DNA of 64,000 nucleotides from Arachis hypogaea (taxonomy: Eukaryota; Streptophyta; Magnoliopsida; Fabales; Fabaceae). The number at the start of each line of letters is the position of its first letter. The first letter of the stretch is position 1. The position numbers and the translations under genes were made by a program. The DNA is taken from positions 156,246,699 to 156,310,698 of the forward strand of contig NC_092050.1 in assembly GCF_003086295.3 (NCBI RefSeq). The letters are read 5' to 3'. Below are positions 1 to 10,895 of the stretch, piece after piece. The notes beneath the pieces are model-generated. The model made no database searches, was not told where the DNA came from, and was given only the letters and a program-made list of their open reading frames with translations.

Positions 1-1601
1 CAAGATCCTCCACCAAAAGGCAAGCCGAACCTAGCAATCTTGCTCTCTTGTCACAAATGGAGCCCAACAATGTCAAACAAGCTCTTGAAGACCCATAATG
101 GGTTAATGCAATGAAAGAAGAGCTTGCTCAATTCGACAAAAATGAGGTTTGGACACTAGTACCCCATCCGGATGGTAAGAAAGTAACGGGTACTAAATGG
201 GTATTTAAAAATAAACTTGGTGAGGATGGACAAGTTGTTCGTAACAAGGCTAGATTAGTAGCCCAAGGTTACGATCAAGAAAAGGGAATAGATTTTGATG
301 AGTCTTTTGCTCCGGTAGCTAGAATGGAAGCAATTAGGTTGCTTCTTGCCTATGCCGCCCATAAAGGTTTCAAAATGTTTCAAATGGATGTTAAGTGTGC
401 TTTCCTTAATGGTTTTATTGATAGAGAAGTGTATGTGGCTCAACCCCCCGGTTTTGAGGATAAAAAGTTTCCAAATCATGTTTTCAAATTAACTAAGGCT
501 CTTTATGGTCTTAGACAAGCTCCAAGAGCTTGGTATGAAAGGCTTAGTGCTTTCTTGTTGGAAAATCATTTTCAAAGGGGTACCACCGACACTACTTTAT
601 TTATCAAAGCATCTAATAATGATATACTTCTTATTCAAGTTTATGTTGATGACATTGTATTTGGATCGGCCAATGTATCCTTGTGTGAAGAGTTTGGAAA
701 ACTTATGACTAGTGAGTTTGAAATGAGTTTAATGGGAGAGCTAACTTTCTTTCTTGGCCTCCAAATCAAACAAACTCCTAGTGGTACTTTTATTCACCAA
801 GGAAAGTATGCAAAAGAACTTATCAAAAAGTTTGGCCTAGAAAATTCCAAATCAATGAGTACACCGATGCATCCTAACACAAAACTTGAAAAGGATGATG
901 ATGGCCAAGATGTGGATGAAACAAGGTATAGAGGAATGATAGGTTCACTTATGTATCTTACCTCCTCTAGACCGGACATTGTCCAAAGTGTGGGTGTATG
1001 TTCAAGGTTTCAATCTCACCCAAAAGAATCCCATCTTACGGCTGTTAAACGCATCATTAGATACATTAAGGGAACCTGTAATTATGGGCTATGGTATCCT
1101 AAATCTGATGACTTTTGTGCAGTAGGGTTTTGTGATGCAGATTATGCGGGAGATAGAGTGGATAGACGAAGCACATCCGGCATGTGTTGCTTCCTTGGAA
1201 GCTCACTCAACATGTGGTCAAGCAAAAAGCAAGCCACAGTGGCTTTATCCACAGCTGAAGCAGAATACATATCCGCATCTGCATGTTGCTCTCAATTAAT
1301 TTGGCTAAAAACACAATTAGAAGATTACAAATTAAAGATCAATAGTATACCCTTATTTTGTGATAATATGAGTGCTATAAACATTTCAAAAAATCCAGTT
1401 CTGCACTCAAGAACCAAGCACATTGAGATAAAATATCATTTTATTAGGGAGCATGTGCAAAAGGGTACTATTGATATTCAATTTGTAAAATCTGAAGACC
1501 AAATTGCTGATATTTTTACAAAACCCCTCTGTGAAGATAGATTCTGTACCCTGAGAAAAAGTTTGGGAATGTTTGATTTAAGTTTCATTGATAATTTGTG
1601 A
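1..1601 (+). pseudogene. pol: copia pol, reverse transcriptase and RNase H (5' partial, one in-frame stop)
   Basis: The frame is open from the left edge, is broken by TAA at 96-98, then runs from ATG 111 to TGA 1601. The stop sits where the family has a sense codon between DP and WVNAM, so it is a nonsense mutation and ATG 111 is not a true start. Visible features: the RT entry block ([17 protein letters not shown]), the [12 protein letters not shown] block with a catalytic Asp, the YVDD active site at about 649-660, and RNase H with DADYAGD and STAEAEY acidic motifs, followed by the DIFTKPL terminus. In an intact element this part of the polyprotein makes the cDNA copy inside virus-like particles. 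The region after the stop is intact. Confidence 0.92.
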
Positions 1602-1624
1602 AAAGTTGATTCTGTTCAGTTTTG

Positions 1625-1644
1625 TCTCGTAGGATTGGACGAGA
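1625..1644. repeat. 6-bp stem, 8-nt loop hairpin between pol and env-like ORF
   Basis: TCTCGT (1625-1630), an 8-nt spacer, then ACGAGA (1639-1644). The stem and loop size match the three tandem hairpins near the end of the 3' LTR (6032-6115). It lies 24 bp after the pol stop, in the leader of the env-like ORF. Confidence 0.75.
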
Positions 1645-2052
1645 TAAAAATGCAGGGATGATGAAGGAACTGTGGTAAAGAGGGAGGCAACGCAGAATTC
1701 AAACTTTATGGGCCCCACCAAAATTCCTTGACCCCACCATGACAGTTTTGTTAGTTTCCTGTTTTATTTGGAAAATAAATCCACAAAATCTCTTGGTTGT
1801 CTTATCAAATCTTGTTGGAAGAAACATGTTGTCAAATCAAATCTTTTCCTCCAACTAATCCCTTGATTCAAGGAAACTTCTTTTCAGTTTTTGAAACCCC
1901 TTTGGATAATAACCGCTCTCTTAATGGCTAATAACTCCCTCCACTCTCTCTTTCCAATCAAGCATTTAATGCTCCTCTAACCTCCCTCCATTCACCTCAC
2001 CATTCGGCCACCTCTCCCTCTCCAACTTCCATTTCCATTGATCTTCATCATT

Positions 2053-3461
2053 ATGAAAAAGAAAACAGCACCAAGGAAGAGTGAGAGAATTCGCCTATCT
2101 CAAAAACCCTCTACACCCCAAACACATACACACATTCACATTCACTCCACCTCTTCATCTTCCCTTTCACCCCCCACCAAGAAGACCGAAACTATGAGGC
2201 GCAAAGTTATTGCTCAAAAATCATCTGGAAGAAGAAAAAGCGAGAAGGCGAAGGAGCCAAGCATGGAAGAAGAAGAAGAGGAGTCTCATACCTCACCTCC
2301 TCCATCATCGCCAAAAAGAACCACTCCACATGCATCCGGGAAGAGTTCACAGAAGACAAAGGGTTTCGTACTTCATGAGACCAGAGAACCCACGAACATT
2401 GGGTCAATGGAGTTCAAGAACAAGTTTCACAAACCGCACTCACATTTTGATCCTTCAAGGTTCTCTACGTGTGCTTTCTTTGAATTTCACAAAGAAGTTT
2501 TGGAGAAACGACACTGTGCCCCTCTTACCTAGTGAATCTCGAGTCTCTAGCCTCCAAAGGAATCAATCTCCAGCCCCTGTTCGATAGTCTCAAATGGGCA
2601 CCGTTGCTCCTTATTCATAAAATGGTGTACCCAGGGTTGGTAAGACAGTTCTATGCGAATCTGAGGTTTATTGATGGTAGCCTTCATTCTTATGTGAAAC
2701 GGGCTCATATCACCCTGAATTCTGAAACCATCTCTTCTGCCCTTGGATACATTGATGAAGGGCCAAAGGCTTACATGAGTGATAAATGGGATTCACATGT
2801 AGGGGTTACATACAAGCAGGTGCTTCATCAAATATGTGAAAATTTATCTGGCCTAGATGGAACTGTTCCGACTCACAAGGCTTTGGGTCCAACTAATTCC
2901 CTGCTGCACCGCATCATAACTCACATTCTCACTCCTCAAAGTGGTTCTCACAACAGGGTAACCGTATCTGACTGTCTCATAATATTTGCTCTTGTTACTT
3001 CATCTTCCATTTCATTTAGTTATATTATGATTCAACACATGTGGGAGTCTGTGAAGAGTACTAAAAAGGCTAATCTACCTTATGGAATGTTTCTCATGTG
3101 CATTTTTGAGTACTTTAAGGTAGATTTAACCAATGAGGATGTAGAGAACAAGGTCTCCATGATCAAAGGAGGCGGGGCTGCTAAAAAGGGAAAGAAATCA
3201 ATGGCTTCTGATGACGACTTTGAGGGCCGCCCAGAATCCTCAAAGACGACTGGTTCCCTCAAAGAAATCCTCACAGAATTCACCAATATGTCCGATCTCA
3301 TGGTTCAATTTCACAAGTCTGCTCGCAAACTTGCATATGAAAATGAGTCGGCATGGAAGAAATGCCAAGAAAGGGTCAGCCTAATGTTGGAAAGCCTTGA
3401 GGATGAAGTTGGTAGTGATGCAGGAGCAGAGGACTCTGACTTTAATCTTTCTGATGATTAA
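2053..3461 (+). pseudogene. SIRE env-like protein ORF, frameshifted
   Basis: This is the third ORF of SIRE-type elements, often called env-like and annotated in plant genomes as a putative plant transposon protein. ATG 2053 opens a basic, Ser/Pro-rich N-terminus. The frame closes with TAG at 2530-2532, and the homologous protein resumes in another frame at about 2532 (VNLESLASKG, LVRQFYANLRF, ALGYIDEGPKAYMSD) to the stop at 3461. The two frames together read as one protein of about 470 residues broken by a small indel near 2525. The C-terminus has a Lys-rich stretch (KKGKKSM) and an acidic tail. I see no convincing fusion peptide, and a real envelope function for this class is unproven. Confidence 0.8.
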
Positions 3462-4327
3462 CTTTCTGGTTACTGTTTGATATTGGCACACTTTTGCTCA
3501 ATTAGTTACTTTGTTTTGTTAGGTTTGAAACTGACAATAGCTACCTAGGTGATACTTTGATGACACCTTTTGGTTATGTTTTGGGTTTTATATTGCATAT
3601 TATGTTTCCCATAATCATCGTTTCTTGCAGGTGCCCCTTTGATGACAAAAGGGGGAGAAAAGCTGAAAATTGAAATATGAAAAACAGGGGATGAAATTTT
3701 CTGTTAAAAATTCATGATCACCCTGGTTAAAAGGATATATTTTGATGCTTGATGATAGCATTGAAGCTACTGTTTTATAATGATTTGGCAATGCATGTGT
3801 GATTGATTGTTAATTAACCTTGATGAATATGCATGATTGTATTGAATACTCTGTTTCATCCTGGTTAACATGCTTGATATTTTTAGCAGTTCCTTTAAAT
3901 TGTAAAGTATAAAAACTGCCATGTTTTGATCATGTGTACTTCAAATATTTTTCTCATCATAATAATTTTTTTGCTCTGATATCCTGACTAGAAAATGTTT
4001 GAAAATCATTTGGATAGCCTTTTTGATTGATGTATGAAAAAATTTTTAAGCAGATAATCAAATTATTGATAACAAATGAGTTTTGTATATCATTCAAATC
4101 TGCTCATAAATCAAGCATTCAACATATCAAAATAAAATGTTGAATAACACTGTTTCTTGAAGCTTGATTAAATTGTTACAGGTTAGTGCTTCCCTTGGTA
4201 AGAAAAGCATATATCAAGGGGGAGCCATGTGACAATTTGAAAGGGGGAGAAATTCAACTTCAAAGGGAGTATTTTTTACTCAAACTTTAAATTCCTTTCC
4301 ATTTCAATTTTAATAATGTTTGTCATC
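3462..4327. other. retrotransposon internal 3' non-coding region
   Basis: AT-rich spacer between the env-like stop and the polypurine tract. It contains two additional G-rich purine runs of the AAGGGGGAG type (about 3648-3660 and 4217-4252), decoys or ancestral duplicates of the true tract at 4328. No ORF is supported here. Confidence 0.7.
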
Positions 4328-4338
4328 AAGGGGGAGAT
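4328..4338 (+). promoter_or_regulatory. polypurine tract (plus-strand priming site)
   Basis: AAGGGGGAGAT directly abuts the first base of the 3' LTR (TGATGAG at 4339). This is the expected RNase H-resistant primer for plus-strand DNA synthesis in copia elements. Confidence 0.85.
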
Positions 4339-5537
4339 TGATGAGTTTGGAAAACTCTATTTCTAATTAAGTGATGATCAAACATTATTAATAAAATCAG
4401 TTGCAAAAATTATTGATACTAAATTAAAATGATTAAATTAATTTTTGCAATGCAGGTTCAGATTGGGCCAAAAATGAAAATCTGGTGCAAGCCCAATATA
4501 CTTCTAAGAATTTCAGCTTTGATGTTGAATTATTGTGGCTGAAACAATGTATTGTTACATGGGCCAGATTGATTTATTATTGCTACAAGCCCAAATGAAT
4601 GCTTCCCTATTTGCTCAATGCATGATCCGAAAAATATACATCAGGAAAGCAAATGTTATTAATTGGGCCAGCTTTTATTGAATTTCAACATGAAGCCCAT
4701 ATCAAACTAAAGATCCAATGCTTGATCCGATACATAATGAAAGAAAGCAAATTGACTCCATGCTTTCCAACGGATTCAATCTCTTGTTAAGGGATGGATT
4801 TCAAAATTTAATTTGCCAGCATTGGAAACATAAATGAGAGAGAGAATATGAGTGACATGATTGATTTGATCAATGCAGCACGCCATTCAAGCAAGGAAAG
4901 TAAAAGCAATCCCATTTAATATGTTCTATTTCAATTAATTGCTTTTACTCTTCATTCTCTCTCATCTTTCCTTCCTCTCTCTTTCAGTCTTTAACCAGGA
5001 AACATTGGTAGCCATGGAAGCAAAAATAAGCTACCGAAAGGAAGGGAGAGCAAGCCTAAAGACCATCACAATGATGGTAAGAAAACATACTAAAATAAAA
5101 ATGAGCTGTGGCTGAGATTTTCACCAAATATGGTTAGATTTGGTGAGGTAATCTTGAGCTCTTCATGCTCAAAAAAAGGAAGAAGAAGAATCGGCCAGCA
5201 AGATGAGATTTTTGAAGCATGGCTTGTGTTTGATTCTGCTCAACCACCACAGGAAGTAGCTAGAGTGGCGAAGTGATGGTAGAGGCAGAGATTGAAGCAG
5301 ATGACGTCATCATCATCATGAAGCATCAAGGGCCAGAAATCCATCTTGGAGAGCAAGCCAAGGATGGAGAGCTCGGATTGATGAAGAATGATGATCAAGA
5401 AAGGACTAGAGGTAATTGCATGTTGGGTTTTGCATGGTTGTCTCTTCTCTCTCTATGTGGCCGAACCGGTTCTGTTTCTTGAAGGAGTTAGAAGTTAAGC
5501 TTGGGTTTTGGCTTCAAGTGTGGAGGCTTCCCTCTTC

Positions 5538-5546
5538 TATAAAAAG
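5538..5546 (+). promoter_or_regulatory. LTR TATA box
   Basis: TATAAAAAG is preceded by a pyrimidine-rich stretch (CTTCCCTCTTC) and is the best TATA match in the LTR. It would place the U3/R boundary about 30 bp downstream, near 5570. Confidence 0.6.
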
Positions 5547-6031
5547 AGTGAACTACCACTGTTTGAAGCAAGGAGAAAATTTGAGAGTGCAAGGCACAGA
5601 GTTCTCAGAGCTACCTGAGCTAACAGATTTCTCTTCTCCTTCAATGTATTCTGTTTAGTATTTTTCTGTTTAATTTTGTCATGTCTTGAGTCTCATGGAA
5701 AAAGACAAACAGTGAAGTTTGTATGAAAAAGCCATAGGGCGGAAAAAGGCAGAGAGTGCAAAATTAAAAGAAAAGGCCATAGATGTCTTAAAGTTCCTTT
5801 GTTCATCTTTGTTGTGTTTCACGATTCTGTGGGAATCCCCTTGTAAGTTGGGTTAGCACTTTACAGTTTGTAATCAGATTGATTATAGTGAAATTCCATC
5901 ATGCTTGTGATGGAGACTGGATGTAGGCTGCACTGCACTTAGCAGCTGAACCAGGATATATCTGGGTGTAATCTTTCTCTCTTCTCTACTCCATTTTTGT
6001 TTCTACTGCACAGGAGCAAAAACCAAAAATA

Positions 6032-6115
6032 TCTCGTGCCATGTGACGAGACAAAAAGAAAAGTCTCGTGGCTAAGGACGAGACAAAAGAAAAAGTCTCG
6101 TATCCAGTGACGAGA
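6032..6115. repeat. three tandem 32-bp hairpin units in the LTR
   Basis: TCTCGT starts at 6032, 6064 and 6096, exactly 32 bp apart, and each is followed after 8 nt by ACGAGA (6046, 6078, 6110). A purine-rich spacer of the type CAAAAAGAAAAG separates the units. A fourth isolated unit with the same stem and loop length lies at 1625-1644. Confidence 0.85.
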
Positions 6116-6249
6116 TAAAAAGACAAAAAGTTTCCTGAATTGGTCTCACAGGTCAGCAAGGGTTATCAAGCGAAAAGGGGGCTAAGATTCAACCCCCCTT
6201 CTCTTAGCCACTGAAACCATCAATAATAAATTGAATCTAGCTTATTGGA

Positions 6250-7105
6250 TTTAGTACTACTACATAGTAATATAGTATTAACATTTTTGTCAATAAAAAA
6301 ATACTCTCATTTCAATTCAAATAAAATATAAAAAAAATCACAATGAATAAGAATAGAAATTTAACTTTTGTATTTTACTATTTTAGCTCAAATTCCAAAA
6401 AAAAAATACTATTTTTTTTATTTAAATTTATGAATGAAAACAGAACTTACAAATTTAAGGGTACAATTTGGCTCAATTAAAAATTAGAGAGCTATATTGA
6501 ATTGGAAGTCAAATTTAATCTTAAGTATTAACTTGAAGTTGTGGCTTTGATTTTTTAGAGCATAAGGTTATCAAAACAATAAATTTTATACTTAATTTCA
6601 CAAATTAAATGATAATTTAATTGTTATAGTATTTTAATTATTTCTCAACTTACATATTATATAAATATAATTGGTCATTTTAATTGATATAATATTTTAA
6701 ATATAATTAATCCCAGTAATAATTTTTCAAATGTTAACGAGTCAAATGATAATTTTTAATAAACTTAAAAATCATTTAATGTTCCATTTTACATCCATCA
6801 GTTTATAAAAATATAATTTTTTTGAAATTTGAACTAAAACACAAAAGTTGGATTTCTATTCTTATTCGTTTTGATTTTTCTTTATATTTTAGTATGATTA
6901 TCTTGCTTATTTTATTTTACTAGTTACAAATTGTTCTATTGTACTTATCACTTGTAGGTTGGACAGTGAAATGAAATGTCCAATAAGACAGAAATTGCAG
7001 AGCTGAAATTATTTTTTGAAGTGGAAACAGGATGTACTCTTTTTCTTTATATTTTCAAAACTTAGATGCAAAAGAATGGTTTAGTACTAGTTCAGCTTAT
7101 TTGAA
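6250..7105. repeat. ~0.85 kb dispersed duplication, copy 1
   Basis: AT-rich non-coding sequence closely similar, in the same orientation, to 18165-19095. Shared landmarks include CATTTTTGTCAATAAAAAAA near the left and GGTTGGACAGTGAAATGAAA near the right (6958 here, 18942 in copy 2). It lies directly after the copia LTR. Small indels separate the copies. I see no ORF in it. Confidence 0.8.
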
Positions 7106-7134
7106 ATAGTTTGCTTTTCGGTTTTTAAAGTTGT

Positions 7135-7440
7135 GAAATTATTATCCTACAGGCTTAGCAGTTAGCACTATCTGAAAGGAAAACATATGATAATTGATAT
7201 AGTGAACTTAATAGAAATTAAAATTTTTGTCATGTACTTGTTACTTAAGGACAAAACCAAACTCCTCTTGCTAATCTTGTAGAGCTGACTTTACAACAAT
7301 CTTTTTAAATTTTTCTCCAAACGATTCAGCTTTGATTTTTTCCTGGTTTTCTTTTGCCCAGTCATGCTCATGTTGCAAACGTGGTACTTTCTCCTTCATC
7401 ACATCCATTTGAGCTTTGAGTGCCTTTCCTTTTACTAGGT
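7135..7440 (-). pseudogene. coiled-coil protein pseudogene, copy A, 3' fragment
   Basis: Similar to the 3' end of the coiled-coil ORF at 13721-14260, including the shared tail KIVVKSALQD and the block KALKAQMDVMKEKVPRLQHEHD. Similarity stops near 7432, and a fold-back element begins about 70 bp further on. The 5' part of the same copy reappears at 9535-9760, on the other side of that element. The protein family is not identified. Confidence 0.75.
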
Positions 7441-7504
7441 TCAGAATTCGGTGGTCCCAAAACGTTTGGACCATTAAATGGTTTTATAACAAAACATATT
7501 TTTT

Positions 7505-9466
7505 AAGGTTTTTTAATAATTGCTAAATAGTCCTTTTTTAAATTTAATTACAAATTAACCCCATATATTTTATTTAATTATAAAAACGATTTTTTATTTT
7601 ATAAATAATTATTTTAACCAAAATCTATCATCTTTATTAACAATCAAGAATAAAAACAATAACGAATTAGATCTTCTATTGATCCTAATAAATTTTTTGG
7701 CCATTCCAATCGATTAAAATATTAAATTTGATCTGTCACGTTCGTGAGGAGTCATGAAATTGTGTTTCGTTGAAAACCAATAGATTGGACTATCAAACTA
7801 ATCGATTGAATTCTAACTCAATTCGATTGGATTTCAGTTTATCACTAAACAATCGATTGTAAATTGCTGGGAAGCATGGTTTTGCATAAATCAATCGATT
7901 GGTCATAGTAACCAATCGATTGAACAATGAATTAAATGTCGAATTTATGTAATTCAATCGATTGTTTAGGATTTTCAATCGAATGATTTCTTCAAAACAA
8001 TCGATTGGTCTCACTATTCAATCGATTGGTTATGGCTAAAAATCGATTGAACTTTGCACGTGACTTCTAATTCAATCGATTGGTTTGAAACTTCAATCGA
8101 TTGTGGAGACTTTCTCCTCAAGGTAACACCTAATTTCTTCATCTCCTTTACTTTAATAATGTTTTCTTTAAGTCACTACTTCTTTCTTCCTACCTACCTT
8201 GCTTGCTGTGATTTCGTTCATTTGTTGCAGGGAAATGATTTCAGTCTGTTTGTCCGTTCATATTCGTTGTGTTCATGAGAATGTACTATAGTTATAGTGA
8301 CTCAACCCTATCAATTTTCATTTTTTAATTATCCTAGACTATTCATTGATTGGTTACATCCTCAGTGTTGGGCTGCATTGGCGCTTCAAGTTTGATTGGT
8401 GCTCAATGAGTACCCGAAATTGAAGCTAACCCAAGGAAGAAAACTGCTTCCCAATTTATATTGGCGATGATCGTACAGACGAGGATGCTTTTAACGTAAA
8501 AATAAATAATCAAACTTATTGATATTTAATTAATTACACTACTTGTATTACATATCTAACTGACTACCATAATCATCATCAGGTTTTGCGCAACAGAGGT
8601 CAAGGGATTGGGAATCTTATTTTTAGAGTTCCAAAAGACACATAAACTTCATACACCTTGAAAGATCCAGCAGAGGCAAGTTTCAACAAATAATTATTAT
8701 CTTATAAATATAGTATTTTTTTTGTATTATGGTGAATCTGAACATCCTTGCCCAACCAATATGTTCAGGTTGAGCAATTTTTTTGCGGCGTCTAGTGGAA
8801 TGGAAAAGATCGATTACACCAACAAATGCATAGAGAGATTTATTCCATGAGTAGTATACTTAACTTATTGTAGATTACCTATTGAAGGAATATAAGAGTT
8901 TTAAACCAATCGATTGAATTAAAAACCATGTGCAAAGTTTAATCGATTTTTAGCCATAACCAATCGATTGAATAGTGAGACCAATCGATTGTTTTGAAGA
9001 AATCAATCGATTGAAAATGCTAAACAATCGATTGATTTACATAAATTCCACATTTAATTCATTGTTCAATCAATTGGTTACTATGACTAACCATGCTTCC
9101 CAGCAATTTACAATCGATTGTTTAGTGATAAACTGAAATTCAATCGATTGAGTTAGAATTCAATCAATTGGTTTGATAGTCCAATCGATTGGTTTTCAAC
9201 GAAACACGATTTCATGACTCCTCACAAACGTGACAGATCAAATTTAATATTTTAATCGATTGGAATGGCCAAAAAATTTATTAGGATCAATGAAAGATCT
9301 AATTCGTTATTGTTTTTGTTCTTGATTGTTAATAAAGATGGTAGATTTTGGTTAAAATAATTATTTATAAAATAAAAAATTGTTTTTATAATTAAATAAA
9401 ATATATGGGGTTAATTTGTAATTAAATTTAAAAAAGAACTATTTAGCAATTATTAAAAAACCTTAA
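7505..9466. mobile_element. fold-back / long-TIR element carrying a captured gene fragment
   Basis: The left arm (7505-8091) and right arm (8898-9466) are near-perfect inverted complements of about 570-590 bp, starting TTAAGG and ending CCTTAA. Both arms contain many copies of the palindrome CAATCGATTG; at least eight perfect copies per arm were counted by eye. The ~0.8 kb loop contains a trehalose-phosphate phosphatase fragment with introns and no transposase. I could not find a convincing target-site duplication, so the superfamily (Mutator-like Pack-MULE or fold-back type) is open. It interrupts the copy A coiled-coil pseudogene. Confidence 0.8.
8366..8825 (+). pseudogene. trehalose-6-phosphate phosphatase gene fragment (C-terminal exons)
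   Basis: Three exon-like blocks match the C-terminal region of plant TPP enzymes, which dephosphorylate trehalose 6-phosphate. Block 1 (8369-8495) reads LVLNEYPKLKLTQGRK and then IYIGDDRTDEDAF, the conserved HAD-phosphatase DD motif. Block 2 (8583-8675) reads VLRNRGQGIGNLIFRVPKDT, then a stop, then SYTLKDPAE. Block 3 begins near 8769 (VEQFF). The residues normally between QGRK and the DD motif are missing. There are at least three stops, including R to TGA before LVLNEYP. Intron boundaries are still visible, so the fragment was copied from genomic DNA and not from mRNA. Confidence 0.85.
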
Positions 9467-9468
9467 TA

Positions 9469-10134
9469 GAAATTAATAGAAATTAACATTTTTGTCATGT
9501 ACTTGTTACTTAAGGACAAAACCAAACTCCTCTTGCTTCAATATAGCTACTACTACACTGTGCAAACACAGTTGAAGCTTCAGATATCAATGCTCTCATT
9601 GCACCTGATAAACCATCATTAGCAGACAAACTGGAGAGATCATCTAATCTGGTTTCTGCAATGTTGAGCATCCAAGAACACTGAAGCATCATTATTATTG
9701 GTGATGAAGTCTAGTGCTATTTTCAGTGCTTCCATGGTCTCTTCATTTGGAGAAAATTAAATAACATTGGTCTCAGCATCAAGAGAAGCATAGAATCCTT
9801 CCATTTCTAGATCATCAGCATCATCATCTGTCGTCGTTGGCAACACAGTGCAACATGTTTTGTGATGAAATTCTTCTCTAATAGCCATTCCACTTAATGA
9901 AGAGGGAAATAATGGAGCTTGAAGGTTTTGTGTCTCGGCCAAAAATGGGGATTGAGAATATTCTGCCAGTATATTAGCAGGGTGATCCAACACTGCTTGG
10001 GCTAATACACAATATACAAGACGAAAAAGGTAAAGAAAAGGAAATCTGTCTCTTAATCTCTGATGTTGTAGCTTGTGGATGATAATTGCATTAAATTTGA
10101 TCTCAGGTGAGAGTTCAAAAATTCTTGCTAACAT
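9469..10134 (-). pseudogene. coiled-coil protein pseudogene, copy A, 5' fragment
   Basis: 9535-9692 corresponds to the N-terminal part of the ORF at 13721-14260 (LSANDGLSGAMRALISEASTVF shared nearly unchanged). Its upstream exon-like ORF (9757-10134, LQHQRLRDRFPFLYLFRL to DLEMEGFYASLDAE) has no counterpart at the other copy. The reading frame is interrupted between the two pieces. 9469-9536 repeats 7211-7275, so a 65-70 bp direct repeat flanks the fold-back element and the truncated 3' fragment. Function unknown. Confidence 0.6.
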
Positions 10135-10895
10135 TGGCGCAGGGATAACTCTTTGCTATACATCCATAAATCATTATTACTTTCTGTAGGAATTCAAGCT
10201 TTATGAAATGCCCAAATATATAAACTACATATAAGACAAAGTTTAGGAAGAATAATAAAGAGTCAATTAACTCTTCACTTTCTCTCTTTACAAATTTCTT
10301 TATTAGAAATTAGTTATATGAACATCTTAAAAATGAAGACCAAAAAAGGAGCAAAAGATAGAGAGGGATTGAGATGTCTTGTTTTCGAATGTTTAAAATA
10401 AAAATTTCAATTGTTTACCCCCCATCACTAGCAGTATCATTACTTGCTAAGCTTAACAATGTTGAATCTGAACCATAATCCCTTTCTGAAGATGCATGAC
10501 AAGGCAGGTCAATGTAGCCTAAGCCCAACCTTAGTGTACATAAATCATCAACACATGGGCCTATAATGCAAAGCACATGAATAGTCACACTTTATATATG
10601 CTACAAGCAGAATAAACCTGGTTGAGTAAGAAAATGACAAAATTGATCAAGCACCTTGCCTATGCCGGTCAAGAAAAAAAAGTTAATTAATTACTACATA
10701 TATAACCTTCGCTTATCTTTACAAATTACTATTTTTTGGTTCCAAATTAGATGTTACTTTGAATTTTCTCTACCTAGTAAGAAATAAGCTACTACTTGAT
10801 AAGAAGTATAACTATTCCAAGTTTTATGGATTTACACGGAACTCACAAATACCCATGAAAATGAAAATGAAAATGAACTCATAAATGAAATGGCA
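10135..10895. other. AT-rich spacer without supported gene
   Basis: Between the copy A pseudogene and the end of the TNL pseudogene. No ORF of note and no repeat I could place. Confidence 0.6.

Larger units (their letters stand above)
1..6222 (+). mobile_element. SIRE/Maximus-type Ty1-copia retrotransposon, 3' portion
   Basis: The order pol (RT-RNase H), env-like ORF, polypurine tract, 3' LTR is that of the SIRE (Maximus) lineage of Ty1-copia elements in legumes. The 5' LTR, gag, protease and integrase lie to the left of the window. The 3' LTR is complete and bounded by TGATG...CATCA. pol carries an in-frame stop and the env-like ORF a frameshift, so this copy is not autonomous. The bases after the LTR (ATAAT, 6223-6227) are the predicted 5-bp target duplication, but the partner copy is outside the window. 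Confidence 0.9.
4339..6222 (+). repeat. 3' LTR of the copia element, 1,884 bp
   Basis: The boundary is set by the adjacent polypurine tract on the left and by the 5-bp terminal inverted repeat TGATG (4339-4343) / CATCA (6218-6222). The length fits the long LTRs of SIRE-type elements. It contains a TATA box (5538), a downstream transcribed region and a three-unit hairpin array near the right end (6032-6115). Small ORFs inside (for example 5273-5482) have no recognisable product. Confidence 0.85.

Noticed and set aside
5273..5658. ORFs within the copia LTR
   Set aside because: No conserved product; they lie across the LTR promoter and leader.
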